A stretch of DNA of 12,248 nucleotides from Clostridia bacterium. GTDB taxonomy: Bacteria; Bacillota; Clostridia; Oscillospirales; CAG-272. Numbering within the stretch: position 1 is the first letter of the stretch; every line of letters begins with the position of its first letter. A program made the position numbers and the translations under genes. Location of the stretch: NCBI GenBank assembly GCA_017958705.1, contig JAGDCE010000025.1:1-12248 (forward strand). The letters are read 5' to 3'. Below the pieces are notes generated by a model, which saw only the letters and a list, made by a program, of their open reading frames with translations, ran no database searches and had not been told where the DNA came from. Below are positions 1-7,797 of the stretch, piece by piece.

Positions 1-1
1 C

Positions 2-2215
2 GAGGATCCGTCGCTTCTGATGTGGTTCGACCACTCCTACTACAAGACCCCCGGCGAATGCGTGACGCCGAACGGACAGTACACTTATCAGATGAGGCTC
101 GCGAAGAACGAGACGGAATGCGCGCAGATGGTCCTCGCGTCGTCGAAAGCGTACGAGGATCTGACCGTCGAGATCTCCGATTTCGTAAACAGCGGAGCGT
201 CGCTCAAACCGATACTTTATTACGGCTACTACTTCGACGACGTCGAGGAGCAGTCGATCGTCGACCCGATACCCGAGCTTCAGGGACCGATCAGTCTGAG
301 CGCGAACAAGAGCCAGATGTTTTTGATCAAGATCAAGACGACGAAGGACACGCCCGCCGGTCAGTATTCGGCGGTGCTCACCGTCAAAGATAAAGACGGC
401 AGACAGATAAAGAAAGCAAACGTATACGCGTACGTATGGGATTTCGCACTTCCCGACGCGTCTAACGTAAAAACGCTCGCCGACCTCGGTTGGTGGAGCA
501 TTTACGCCGCTCACCCGGATCTTTACGTCGGCGACGACGGCACAGGATATAAATATTACTACGATCTGCTTCTTGAAAACAAGGTCAACGCGTACAACAT
601 GCCGTACGTCGACGAAGCCGAATTCAACAACAGAGCCGTGATAACCGCGTATCTTGACGACCCGAGAGTCCAGGCGTTCAACCCGATCGGATACAGCAAG
701 GCGCCGACGAACGACAACATAACGAGAGCATACAATTTCCTGTCGGCAAAGGACGAATGGCTTGAAAAGGCGTATTTCTACACCGTTGACGAGCCTATGG
801 ACAAAACCGCTCTTGAAAGAGTCAAGAGCCATGCGAACCTGATAAAATCCATCTGGGGCGACAATTACAAGCTGATAACCCCGATGCACTGGAACAGCCT
901 GTACGACAAAGAATACAAGCTCGACGCGTTCGAATACGTGAAGGGCTACGTGAACGTATGGTGCCCGCACACGTTCTTCTTCAACACTTACGCAGACAAG
1001 CAGGCGAACCCGCTGCTCACGTACCGCTGCTACAAGAAGGTAGAGGAAAATCTCGGTACGTTCCCGGAGAGAATGGCGGCGGAGCAGGCCAAGGGCAACG
1101 AGGTGTGGTGGTACGTAACGCGTTATCCGCATTATCCCGAGATAACCCTTTCGATAAGCGACCCGGCGGTAGACCATCGCATAATTTTCTGGCAGCAGAA
1201 ACTCTATAACGTTGACGGTTTCTTATACTACAGCGTAAACGACTGGTACGGCGGCGGCTCGCACCAGCATGACTGGGGCTGGAACGCGAAGAAAGAGGTC
1301 AGCACCGACAGCTTCACGCCCTACACGGTATACGGCAACGGCGTGCTTCTGTATCACGGCGGCAAAGTCGGAAGGCTGCACGAAGCCGTCGAATCGATTA
1401 GGCTCGAACAGATCAGGGACGGCATTGAGGATTACGATTACTTCGTACTGCTCGACGAGAAATTCGGCGAGGGCACGTCCGATCTGCTCATCAAGCAGGT
1501 GACGACCTCTCTCGGAAACTTCAAGTCCGATATAGATCTGTTCACGCAGATACGCATAGCCGTCGGCAACATGATCGAGCAGGGGCCGAAGGGCATGGCC
1601 GGCGACATCAACCGTGACGGCAGTACCGACAACATGGACGTTGTCGCACTGTTCAAGTACGTCAGCGGCGGCAAAGTAGATCCGCTCGACCCCGCGGCGT
1701 GCGACTGCAACGGCGACGGCAGCGTCGACAACCAGGACGTGCTCGAGCTGTTCAAGTACGTCTCCAATCCCGCGCGCGTCATCTACTACGACGGCGTCGC
1801 GGCGGGCGAGCCGTACACTTACAACGGCGTTACCGTGACTTTACCCAAAGATTTTTCGATCGACGAGTCGAGCGGGATCCCTACCGCCAAAGGTCCCGAT
1901 TCGGCGGCGGACGTATTCAACTTCGCGACCGACGCCGGCAAGACGATCCACAATCTCGGATCCGCCGACTTCATCGCGATGTATAAGAACCAGGGCTTCA
2001 CGGACGCGGTCTGTACGGTCTGGAAGGAGTATAAGATCGACGGCAAAAACGCGAAAAGAGGCGATTTCACGCTCACGATCGGCGACGCTTCAACGTTCGC
2101 GACGGTAGTAATAATCGAGGCGGACGCCGGCGATATAATGATATCGTTCGCACGTATGTCCGACAGATACGAGCGGCAGTTCAACGCGGTCATAGATTCG
2201 ATCAGGATCGGATAA
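2..2215 (+). CDS. DUF4091 glycoside-hydrolase-like protein with internal dockerin, 5'-partial
   Basis: The reading frame is open to the window edge (codons before the ATG at 20 read E-D-P-S-L-L), so the real start and any signal peptide lie upstream. Numbering from the ATG at 20, residues about 1-150 form a beta-rich domain and about 150-490 a putative TIM-barrel region with a Y-T-V-D-E-P motif. A segment near 435-485 (GNGVLLYHGG, then SIRLEQIRDGIEDYDY) is typical of DUF4091. A type I dockerin follows at about 526-587, with two calcium loops, DINRDGSTDNMD (from 529) and DCNGDGSVDNQD (from 562), each followed by a LFKYVS helix. About 140 further residues form a C-terminal domain (YNGVTVTLPKDF start, VIDSIRIG end) that I cannot name. 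Known: DUF4091 proteins are usually carbohydrate-related, and dockerins bind cohesins on scaffoldins or the cell surface. Inferred: an exported polysaccharide-active or surface protein; the substrate is unknown. A bidirectional terminator lies just downstream. Confidence 0.8.
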   Translation, partial: EDPSLLMWFDHSYYKTPGECVTPNGQYTYQMRLAKNETECAQMVLASSKAYEDLTVEISDFVNSGASLKPILYYGYYFDDVEEQSIVDPIPELQGPISLSANKSQMFLIKIKTTKDTPAGQYSAVLTVKDKDGRQIKKANVYAYVWDFALPDASNVKTLADLGWWSIYAAHPDLYVGDDGTGYKYYYDLLLENKVNAYNMPYVDEAEFNNRAVITAYLDDPRVQAFNPIGYSKAPTNDNITRAYNFLSAKDEWLEKAYFYTVDEPMDKTALERVKSHANLIKSIWGDNYKLITPMHWNSLYDKEYKLDAFEYVKGYVNVWCPHTFFFNTYADKQANPLLTYRCYKKVEENLGTFPERMAAEQAKGNEVWWYVTRYPHYPEITLSISDPAVDHRIIFWQQKLYNVDGFLYYSVNDWYGGGSHQHDWGWNAKKEVSTDSFTPYTVYGNGVLLYHGGKVGRLHEAVESIRLEQIRDGIEDYDYFVLLDEKFGEGTSDLLIKQVTTSLGNFKSDIDLFTQIRIAVGNMIEQGPKGMAGDINRDGSTDNMDVVALFKYVSGGKVDPLDPAACDCNGDGSVDNQDVLELFKYVSNPARVIYYDGVAAGEPYTYNGVTVTLPKDFSIDESSGIPTAKGPDSAADVFNFATDAGKTIHNLGSADFIAMYKNQGFTDAVCTVWKEYKIDGKNAKRGDFTLTIGDASTFATVVIIEADAGDIMISFARMSDRYERQFNAVIDSIRIG

Positions 2216-2231
2216 ACCGCGAAAGCGGCGC

Positions 2232-2271
2232 AAAAAAAGACTGAAAAGGCATTCCCTTTTCAGTCTTTTTT
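2232..2271. terminator. Bidirectional intrinsic terminator between convergent genes
   Basis: A perfect 17-bp inverted repeat has arms at 2233-2249 and 2255-2271 and a 5-nt loop (cattc). The core of each arm is GACTGAAAAGG or its complement. The right arm ends in six T residues, and the left arm begins with seven A residues (2232-2238) that become a U-run on the minus strand. The hairpin therefore fits an intrinsic terminator in both directions. It lies 17 nt after the stop of the DUF4091 gene and 15 nt beyond the stop of the PBP2 gene, so it probably ends both the dockerin transcript and the cell-shape operon. Confidence 0.92.
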
Positions 2272-2285
2272 AACGCCCGTGCGCG

Positions 2286-4358
2286 TCATTCATCATTTTC
2301 CGGGAGCTCCGGGAGCGGGTTGCCGTTGCCGTCGAGACCGAAGTAGTACGAGATCGTATTGAGCACAGGCGCGGCGGCGTTGACGCCGCTTGCGCCGTTC
2401 TCTATCACGCAGGACAGCGTTATCTCGGGATCGTCGTACGGCGCGAAAGCCACGAGCACGGCGTTGTTGTTCGTTTTGCTCGTCTGCGCGGTACCGGTCT
2501 TCGATCCGATCGGGAACTGGTAAAATTTCGTTGTGGATGTAAGCTCTTTCGAGCGCTTCATGCCGCGCTTCACGGCGCTGACCGCCGTCTGGCTTATTTC
2601 AGCCGTGCCGAGCACCTGCGGCGAGTTTATCTCCTCTTCTTCGCCGGAGTAGTTGCAGGTCTTCAGCAGCACCGTCGCCTTGTATCTCGTCCCGCCGTTG
2701 ACGGCGGCGGCGATATAGGAGCTGAGCTGCAGCGGGTTGAAGCTGTTGTCGGACTGGCCGATCGCCGCCTGCAGCGTGTCGCCCGGCACCCACGTCTTGT
2801 TCATCGACTCTTTGTATTCGGGGCTTGCGAGCACGCCCTTGTTCTCCGGCAGCTCGATCCCGGTATGATCGCCGAGCCCGAGCATGCGGCAGTATCTGTT
2901 CATCGTCTCGATGCCGGTCAGTCTTCCGACCTCGTAGAAATAGTAGTTGCAGGAGACGCCTATCGCGTCGATCAGGTCAAGCTCGCCGTGACCGCCGGCT
3001 CTCCAGCACGTGGGCTGGTAGTCGCTGTAATACGTATATTTCCACGAGTCGTAGATCCTCGTATCCGTTGTGATCGTGCCGCTCATCAGTGCTGCGATCG
3101 TCGTCGCGAGTTTGAACGTCGAACCGGGCTGATACGTACCGGACAGACATCTGTCGAACAGCGGCTTCGCCGGGTCGGCGGCAAGCGACGCGTAATCCTC
3201 CGAGAACGTGCTCAGATCGTACGTCGGATACGACGCGAGCGCGAGCACCTGCCCCGTCTTTGCGGAAAGCACGGTCAGCGCGCCGCTGTTGGCTTTTTCG
3301 CCGTTGTCCTCCGCTCCCGAAGCCCTGCCCGCGGCGGCAACCTTTCTGATCTGCTCGCCGAGCACGCGCTCCGCCTCTGCCTGAAGTTCTATATCTATCG
3401 TAAGATAAATGTTTTTGCCGGGCACCGGCTCTTTTTTGACGTACGAGCTTATCACGTTGCCGTACGTGTCCTCAACGTAGACGGTCACGCCGTCCTCGCC
3501 CCGGAGGATATCCTCGAACGCCGCCTCCGCGCCGTCGAGACCGACGACCGCGTCGTACGAATAGCCCTTCGCCAGGTATTCGCCGACTCTGTCCGCCGGT
3601 ATCTTGCCGACGCGGCCGATAACGTTCGATCCGACGCCGGGCACGCAGATGACGCGCGTGTAGTTTTTCTTTATATACACGCCTCTGCAGCCCGATTCGA
3701 GCACCGCCGTCGCGAGCTTCAGATCCGTGTCGTCGACGATCTTATAAGGGTTGTCCGGCGCGAAGTCCGTCGAATCGAGGCTGTATCTCAGCCTGACTAT
3801 CACGTCCTCCGTGTCGGGGTCGTATATATGCTCGCCTTCTCCGTCAAGCAATTCGAAATCCTCGAGCAGCTGTTCGTAAAGTTCAAGACAGCCGACGTCG
3901 GATCTGATATTGTGGTACAGCAAAAACCTGTACATCCTGTTTTTCGCCGTCTGCGTCGACATTTCTTCGTTATCGTACGCGATATGCGGATAGACTCCGG
4001 TCACCGGCATCACGGTGTTTACCTGCCTGCCGTTCTGAAGTATCACCGCCGCGATACGGCGCAGCGTCTCGTTTATCTCCGCCTGATCTGTCGGCATCGA
4101 CTGATAGTCGAGCATCACGTCCTCGGTATACTCGTTTTTGACGAGCGGCGTGCCGTTCCTGTCGAATATCTCGCCGCGCAGAGACTGCACCGCGACCTCG
4201 CGTTCGCGCGTCAGCGCCATTGTCTTTACGTATCTGTCGGTCCCCGTTATCTGTATATTGACGAGTTTGACTATGAAGAACAGGATCGCCGCCGTGAATA
4301 TTATGTAAAGGGGCAGCGCCCTGAAATTGAATTTTCTCTTTTTTGACGTTCCCGTCAT
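2286..4358 (-). CDS. mrdA: Penicillin-binding protein 2 (class B transpeptidase, elongasome)
   Basis: This 690-residue protein is a class B transpeptidase that cross-links peptidoglycan during lateral wall growth, acting outside the membrane with MreB/C/D and normally a SEDS glycosyltransferase (RodA). A short basic cytoplasmic N-terminus precedes one membrane anchor at about 15-34. The dimerisation (pedestal) domain starts near LRGEIFDRNG (60-69) and runs to about 310. The transpeptidase domain carries all three active-site motifs: S413-T-F-K416 (nucleophile S413), S469-C-N471 and K620-T-G622. The pedestal is long, with an acidic insert near 155-205. It is the last gene of the minus-strand operon. 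The ATG at 4358 lies 1 nt past the mreD stop, and a GGAGG at 7-nt spacing sits inside the end of mreD, so translation is probably coupled. The C-terminus is short and acidic (PELPENDE). No rodA is present in the window. The family is certain; assignment to PBP2 rather than another class B PBP rests on the mreBCD context. Confidence 0.95.
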   Translation of the reverse strand: MTGTSKKRKFNFRALPLYIIFTAAILFFIVKLVNIQITGTDRYVKTMALTREREVAVQSLRGEIFDRNGTPLVKNEYTEDVMLDYQSMPTDQAEINETLRRIAAVILQNGRQVNTVMPVTGVYPHIAYDNEEMSTQTAKNRMYRFLLYHNIRSDVGCLELYEQLLEDFELLDGEGEHIYDPDTEDVIVRLRYSLDSTDFAPDNPYKIVDDTDLKLATAVLESGCRGVYIKKNYTRVICVPGVGSNVIGRVGKIPADRVGEYLAKGYSYDAVVGLDGAEAAFEDILRGEDGVTVYVEDTYGNVISSYVKKEPVPGKNIYLTIDIELQAEAERVLGEQIRKVAAAGRASGAEDNGEKANSGALTVLSAKTGQVLALASYPTYDLSTFSEDYASLAADPAKPLFDRCLSGTYQPGSTFKLATTIAALMSGTITTDTRIYDSWKYTYYSDYQPTCWRAGGHGELDLIDAIGVSCNYYFYEVGRLTGIETMNRYCRMLGLGDHTGIELPENKGVLASPEYKESMNKTWVPGDTLQAAIGQSDNSFNPLQLSSYIAAAVNGGTRYKATVLLKTCNYSGEEEEINSPQVLGTAEISQTAVSAVKRGMKRSKELTSTTKFYQFPIGSKTGTAQTSKTNNNAVLVAFAPYDDPEITLSCVIENGASGVNAAAPVLNTISYYFGLDGNGNPLPELPENDE

Positions 4359-4359
4359 A

Positions 4360-4887
4360 TCAGGGCCTCCTTCCCTCTCGTTCTTTGTCTCTGAAAATAC
4401 GGTGGTGCAGCAGCGTCAGAAGGAACACCGGCACGAACACTATAACGCCGTACACAAACTGCGGCATCGCCGAGTTTATCACAGCCGCGCCGAACGGAGC
4501 GCCGCGCAGCGACAGTATCACCGCGGTCTTCGCCGCTCCGGTGAGCAGAGCCGCAAGCCCCGACGCGGCCGCCGGCAGCACTTTGCTGAAATACACGCGC
4601 CGCGACAGGAATATCGAAAACGCTGCGGCTAAAAGGAAGAAAAGCGGTGAGAGCGTCAGGCCGTCGCCGCCGAGCGTATCGAGCAGGAAGCCCGCGCAGA
4701 CGGCGAGGACGCAGCTGAATTTCTCGTTTTCAAAGCAGCTGTCACAGACGATCACGCACAGCGTTATCTCGGGTATCGCGCCGAGAAAACGGATATGCGG
4801 AAAAACGCTGCACTGCAAAAGCACCGCAGCGACGGTATATACAGCCGTCAGCGCCGGTCTGATAACGTTTACCGCTCTGATCTTCAT
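4360..4887 (-). CDS. mreD: Rod shape-determining protein MreD
   Basis: This 175-residue, very hydrophobic protein has roughly five membrane segments (about 10-28, 38-48, 57-70, 78-95, 105-125 and 140-160; the exact number is uncertain). The P-E-I-T-L pattern near 39 and the G-F-L-L-D-T-L-G-G-D-G-L stretch at 66-77 match the conserved parts of MreD. MreD is an integral membrane component of the elongasome that works with MreC to position and activate PBP2/RodA. The length is normal for the family. It starts 3 nt after the mreC stop, with a GAGG located in the end of mreC, and is followed after 1 nt by PBP2. MreD diverges quickly in sequence, so its position between mreC and PBP2 is an important part of the evidence. 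The basic C-terminal tail (DKEREGRRP) should be cytoplasmic. Confidence 0.92.
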   Translation of the reverse strand: MKIRAVNVIRPALTAVYTVAAVLLQCSVFPHIRFLGAIPEITLCVIVCDSCFENEKFSCVLAVCAGFLLDTLGGDGLTLSPLFFLLAAAFSIFLSRRVYFSKVLPAAASGLAALLTGAAKTAVILSLRGAPFGAAVINSAMPQFVYGVIVFVPVFLLTLLHHRIFRDKEREGRRP

Positions 4888-4890
4888 CGC

Positions 4891-5733
4891 CTATTCCTCA
4901 ACGTATTTTTCGAACGACGTCACCACCATGACCGACGACAGACCGGAGATCTGCGCGTAGGGTTTGATTATCGCGTATTTCGTGCGCAGGCCCTCGTCGT
5001 ACTTCACTTCCGTCACCGTGCCGATGATCAGCCCTCTCGGATAGACGGAGCCGACGCCGGACGTCAGTATTCTGTCTCCGACCTCGATATCGGCGTCGCT
5101 CTGCAGATACGAGAGTTTGCAGAGCCCTTTGAGTCCGATCTCGTATTCGCCTACGACGATGCCGGACGCGCGGCTGCGCTCGACGAACGCGCCGACAGAC
5201 GAGCCCATATCAATGATCGAATCGGCCTTCGCCCACGTCTCGCCGGCGTCGGTGATCCTGCCGATGAGCCCGTTGTTCGAGGCGATTATCGGCATATCGC
5301 GCTCTATCCCGCTCTTTTTGCCCTTGCCGAGCGTGAAGACGGTCATGTAGTTGCCGTCCTCGCGTCCGATCACGTCGACCGGCTCGAATTTATAATCGAG
5401 ATGCTCCTGCTTTACCTCGAGCATGCGCCGCAGCTCCTCGTTCTCCTCCTGTACCGCCTTCGCGGACTGGACCTCGTCGAGCATTTCGTCTATCTGCGCA
5501 CGCAGTTCTTCGTTCTCGCGCTTGATGCGCTCGACCTCGGAAAAATACGCCGTGTATCCGTCGACAGCCCTGCCGACCGTGTCGGCGAGTTTCTGCGCCG
5601 GCAGCGTTATATAATGAAGCGCCGATTTGACGAGCGACGAATATCCGAGCAGGCTCATCGCGGTGAAAACAGCCGCGACGGATACCGCGACGATGAGCGT
5701 TATTATAAAGAATTTGCTTTTGAAAAATTTCAT
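4891..5733 (-). CDS. mreC: Rod shape-determining protein MreC
   Basis: This 280-residue bitopic protein has a basic N-terminus, one membrane segment at about 8-29, a coiled coil rich in Glu, Leu and Arg at about 62-110, and a beta-barrel extracytoplasmic domain from about 115 to the end. That domain contains typical MreC signatures: NNGLIGRI (153-160), the S-V-G-A-F-V-E-R segment near 179 and TSGVGSVYPRGLIIGTV (224-240). MreC dimerises through the coiled coil and binds the pedestal of PBP2, switching it towards the active state. The ATG at 5733 is 21 nt downstream of the mreB stop, the widest gap inside the operon, with a GGAG 6 nt before the start. Length and domain order are normal for Bacillota. 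I see nothing broken or missing. Confidence 0.96.
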   Translation of the reverse strand: MKFFKSKFFIITLIVAVSVAAVFTAMSLLGYSSLVKSALHYITLPAQKLADTVGRAVDGYTAYFSEVERIKRENEELRAQIDEMLDEVQSAKAVQEENEELRRMLEVKQEHLDYKFEPVDVIGREDGNYMTVFTLGKGKKSGIERDMPIIASNNGLIGRITDAGETWAKADSIIDMGSSVGAFVERSRASGIVVGEYEIGLKGLCKLSYLQSDADIEVGDRILTSGVGSVYPRGLIIGTVTEVKYDEGLRTKYAIIKPYAQISGLSSVMVVTSFEKYVEE

Positions 5734-5754
5734 ATCCCGCTCCGCAGCAGTCCT

Positions 5755-6771
5755 TTACTGATAATCCTCGCCCGCAGACACGACCTCGAGCAGTTCGCCC
5801 GCGGCGCCGAGTATCTTTTCCGTCCCGCGTATGACGGCAAGCTCCGGAGATTCCGTCACCTTTACCGTCATGCCGAGTTTTTCCTGAAGCATAAGATCTA
5901 TGCCCGGCAGATTCGCCGTGCCGCCGCACAGAGTCATACCGGATTCGTATACGTCGGCGGACAGCTGCGGCGGTATCTTTTCAAGCACGCTTTTTATCTG
6001 ATCCGTCAGCGTCTCGAGCACGGGGGCCATCGCCTCGCGTATCTCGGACGAGCGAAGCAGCGCGCGCACGACCTGACCGGTCAGCAGGTTCCTGCCGCTG
6101 ACGGCGAGATCGCCGTGCTCCGTGAGCCTGTGGGCGCTGCCGATCTGTATTTTTATGTTCTCCGCGGTGCGTCTGCCTATCGCCACGTTGTACGAATCCT
6201 TGACGTAGCGGACGATCGCCTCGTCGAGCTGGTCGCCGCCGACGCGCGCCATGCCCGCGGCGACGATGCCTTTATAAAGTATTACGGACGTCTGTATATT
6301 GCCGCCGCCGATATCGCAGATGAGCCTGCCGCGCGTGCCGAGCACGTCGACGCCGCAGCCTATCGCCGCCGCCATCGGCTGTTTTATCAGCATGAAAACG
6401 TCGTGACCGCCAGACGCGGCGACGCAGACGTTCTCGAACGCGTTGCATTCGACCTCGGTTATACCGTACGGCACCGAGATCGCCGTTTTCGGGCGCGACA
6501 GGATGCCGCGCACGCCGGTCTTCGTCATGACCGCGGACAAAAGCTCGACGCAGTCCTCGAAATTCGAGATTACTCCGCCCGATAAAGGTCTGACGACGTC
6601 TCTGCCCGGCGGGTCCTTGCCGAGCATGCGGTAAGCTCTGCCGCCGTGGTCGGTCAGCTCGCCGTCGGTATTGAACGCCGCGGCGGTCGGTTCGTCGTAT
6701 ACGAGCCCGCGCCCCTTGACGCAGACGCGCAGATGCGACGTACCGAGATCTATCCCTGTTTTTCTGTCCAT
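5755..6771 (-). CDS. mreB: Rod shape-determining protein MreB (actin-like), divergent active site
   Basis: This 338-residue protein is the bacterial actin that guides the elongasome along the inner face of the membrane. The fold is clear: phosphate-1 loop IDLGTSHLRV (7-16), the QPMAAAIG segment (131-138), phosphate-2 loop DIGGGN (153-158), VGGDQLDEAI (177-186), RTAENIKIQIGSA (201-213) and adenosine loop CGGTANLPGID (282-292). Several positions that are nearly invariant in MreB and Mbl are changed: the usual GTANT becomes GTSHL, the usual EEPMAAA becomes KQPMAAA, DIGGGT becomes DIGGGN, and TGGGALL becomes CGGTANL. Length and context (maf upstream, mreC and mreD downstream) argue that it serves as the shape MreB rather than a stray paralogue. 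The ATG at 6771 follows the maf stop by 5 nt; its GGAG overlaps the last codons of maf at 8-nt spacing. No second copy lies in the window. Confidence 0.95.
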   Translation of the reverse strand: MDRKTGIDLGTSHLRVCVKGRGLVYDEPTAAAFNTDGELTDHGGRAYRMLGKDPPGRDVVRPLSGGVISNFEDCVELLSAVMTKTGVRGILSRPKTAISVPYGITEVECNAFENVCVAASGGHDVFMLIKQPMAAAIGCGVDVLGTRGRLICDIGGGNIQTSVILYKGIVAAGMARVGGDQLDEAIVRYVKDSYNVAIGRRTAENIKIQIGSAHRLTEHGDLAVSGRNLLTGQVVRALLRSSEIREAMAPVLETLTDQIKSVLEKIPPQLSADVYESGMTLCGGTANLPGIDLMLQEKLGMTVKVTESPELAVIRGTEKILGAAGELLEVVSAGEDYQ

Positions 6772-6776
6772 ACCGC

Positions 6777-7355
6777 TTACTCCAAAACGCTTATTCCGAA
6801 ATCATCGTACAGATGCGTGCAGACGAGGCAGATCGGCAGTCCCACGACGTTGTGGAAGCTTCCGTCGAGCCGCTGCACGAACATGCTGCCGAGCTCCTGC
6901 ACGGCGTACGCGCCGGCTTTGTCCATAGGTTCGCCCGACGCCACGTACGCTTTTATCTCCGCTTTGCCCATTTTTCTCATCCTGACGTGCGTGACGTCGT
7001 AGTCGATGACGAGCTTTCCGTTTTTCTGCATCGCGATGCCGGTGTATACCTCGTGCCAGCCGTCGGAGAGCAGCGTGAGCATACGCTCCGCGTCCGCCTC
7101 GTCTTTAGGCTTGCCGAACACCTCGCCGTTGCGGCAGACGAGCGTGTCCGCGGCGAGTATAAGTCTGTCGTCGCCGATCAGCTCGCACACGGCGCGCAGC
7201 TTGCGCGAGGCGAGCCCCATCGTAAGTTCCGCCGCGGTGACTCCTTTCACCGCCGTCTCGTCGGCGTCGGCGCTGAAAACCTCGAAAGGTATGCCGGCGC
7301 ATTTAAGTATCTCGCTTCGTCTCGGAGACTTTGACGCAAGTATTATCTTTTCCAC
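6777..7355 (-). CDS. maf: Maf-family nucleoside triphosphate pyrophosphatase
   Basis: This protein is 192 residues long from a GTG start. Maf proteins hydrolyse dTTP/UTP or modified nucleotides to the monophosphate plus pyrophosphate, a cytosolic house-cleaning role. The family signature L-A-S-K-S-P-R-R (6-13) is present, with AADTLV including D70, FGKP (80-83), GEPMDKAGAYAVQ (141-153) and the VVGLP loop (170-174). The frame extends upstream to 7427, but that extension overlaps dut and lacks family sequence. The GTG at 7355 has GGGAGG 7 nt before it, lies 1 nt after the dut stop and starts the protein exactly at the conserved EKIILASKSPRR. Maf next to mreB is a common arrangement in Bacillota; here no radC lies between them. 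Assignment to the dTTP/UTP-type subgroup is likely but not proven. Confidence 0.95.
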   Translation of the reverse strand: MEKIILASKSPRRSEILKCAGIPFEVFSADADETAVKGVTAAELTMGLASRKLRAVCELIGDDRLILAADTLVCRNGEVFGKPKDEADAERMLTLLSDGWHEVYTGIAMQKNGKLVIDYDVTHVRMRKMGKAEIKAYVASGEPMDKAGAYAVQELGSMFVQRLDGSFHNVVGLPICLVCTHLYDDFGISVLE

Positions 7356-7356
7356 G

Positions 7357-7797
7357 TCACGCCCTCCCGGTAGAACCGAATCCGCCTTCTCCGCGCTCCG
7401 TCTGTCCGAGGCTTTCCGCCTCCTCAAACTCCGCGCGGACGATCGGCAGAAGAAGCAGCTGCGCTATCCTGTCACCGTCGCTGAAAGTGTACGGCACGTC
7501 CGACAGGTTAACGACGGAAACGAGCAGCTCGCCGCGGTAATCCGGGTCGATAAGCCCGATGCCGTTCGTCAGCGAGATGCCGTGCTTCGCGGACAGTCCG
7601 CTGCGCGAGCAGATCACCGCCGCGACGTTTTCGTCCTCATATTCAATCGCAATCCCGGTCGGGATCTTCGCGCGCTGGGACGGATAGACCGTCAGCGGCG
7701 CTTCAAGGCACGCGTAAAGGTCCGCAGCGGCGGAAAGCTCCGTCTGACTGCACGGCAGTCTCGCGCCCTCTCTCAGTTTTTTGACTCTGATCTTCAT
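7357..7797 (-). CDS. dut: Deoxyuridine 5'-triphosphate nucleotidohydrolase (dUTPase)
   Basis: This 146-residue trimeric-type dUTPase cleaves dUTP to dUMP and pyrophosphate, keeping uracil out of DNA and supplying dUMP for thymidylate synthesis. All five family motifs are visible: AADLYA (24-29), SRSGLS (64-69), GIGLIDPDYRGEL (79-91, with D84 the likely catalytic Asp and Y87 for deoxyribose discrimination), GDRIAQL (108-114) and the C-terminal lid GGFGSTG (138-144). The length is standard. The chosen ATG at 7797 overlaps the stop of the U32 gene by one base (TGATG), a classic coupled start. A GTG at 7800 in the same frame would add a single residue and cannot be excluded. The next gene, maf, starts 1 nt after the stop; the two encode related nucleotide-sanitising functions. 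Confidence 0.95.
   Translation of the reverse strand: MKIRVKKLREGARLPCSQTELSAAADLYACLEAPLTVYPSQRAKIPTGIAIEYEDENVAAVICSRSGLSAKHGISLTNGIGLIDPDYRGELLVSVVNLSDVPYTFSDGDRIAQLLLLPIVRAEFEEAESLGQTERGEGGFGSTGRA

Noticed and set aside
2865..4346. A 493-codon open frame on the plus strand, antisense to PBP2
   Set aside because: It is a shadow of the PBP2 gene, which carries all three transpeptidase motifs. Its composition is low-complexity Arg/Val/Asp, without a domain.
4795..6585. A 596-codon open frame on the plus strand, antisense to mreC and mreB
   Set aside because: The opposite strand encodes unmistakable MreC and MreB. The antisense translation is rich in Arg, His and Asp with no recognisable motif, as expected from GC-biased codon use. 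It has no convincing ribosome-binding site or promoter.
7356..7427. Upstream extension of Maf to 7427
   Set aside because: The extension lies inside the C-terminal coding region of dut and encodes no Maf sequence. The GTG at 7355 has GGGAGG upstream and starts precisely at the conserved N-terminus.
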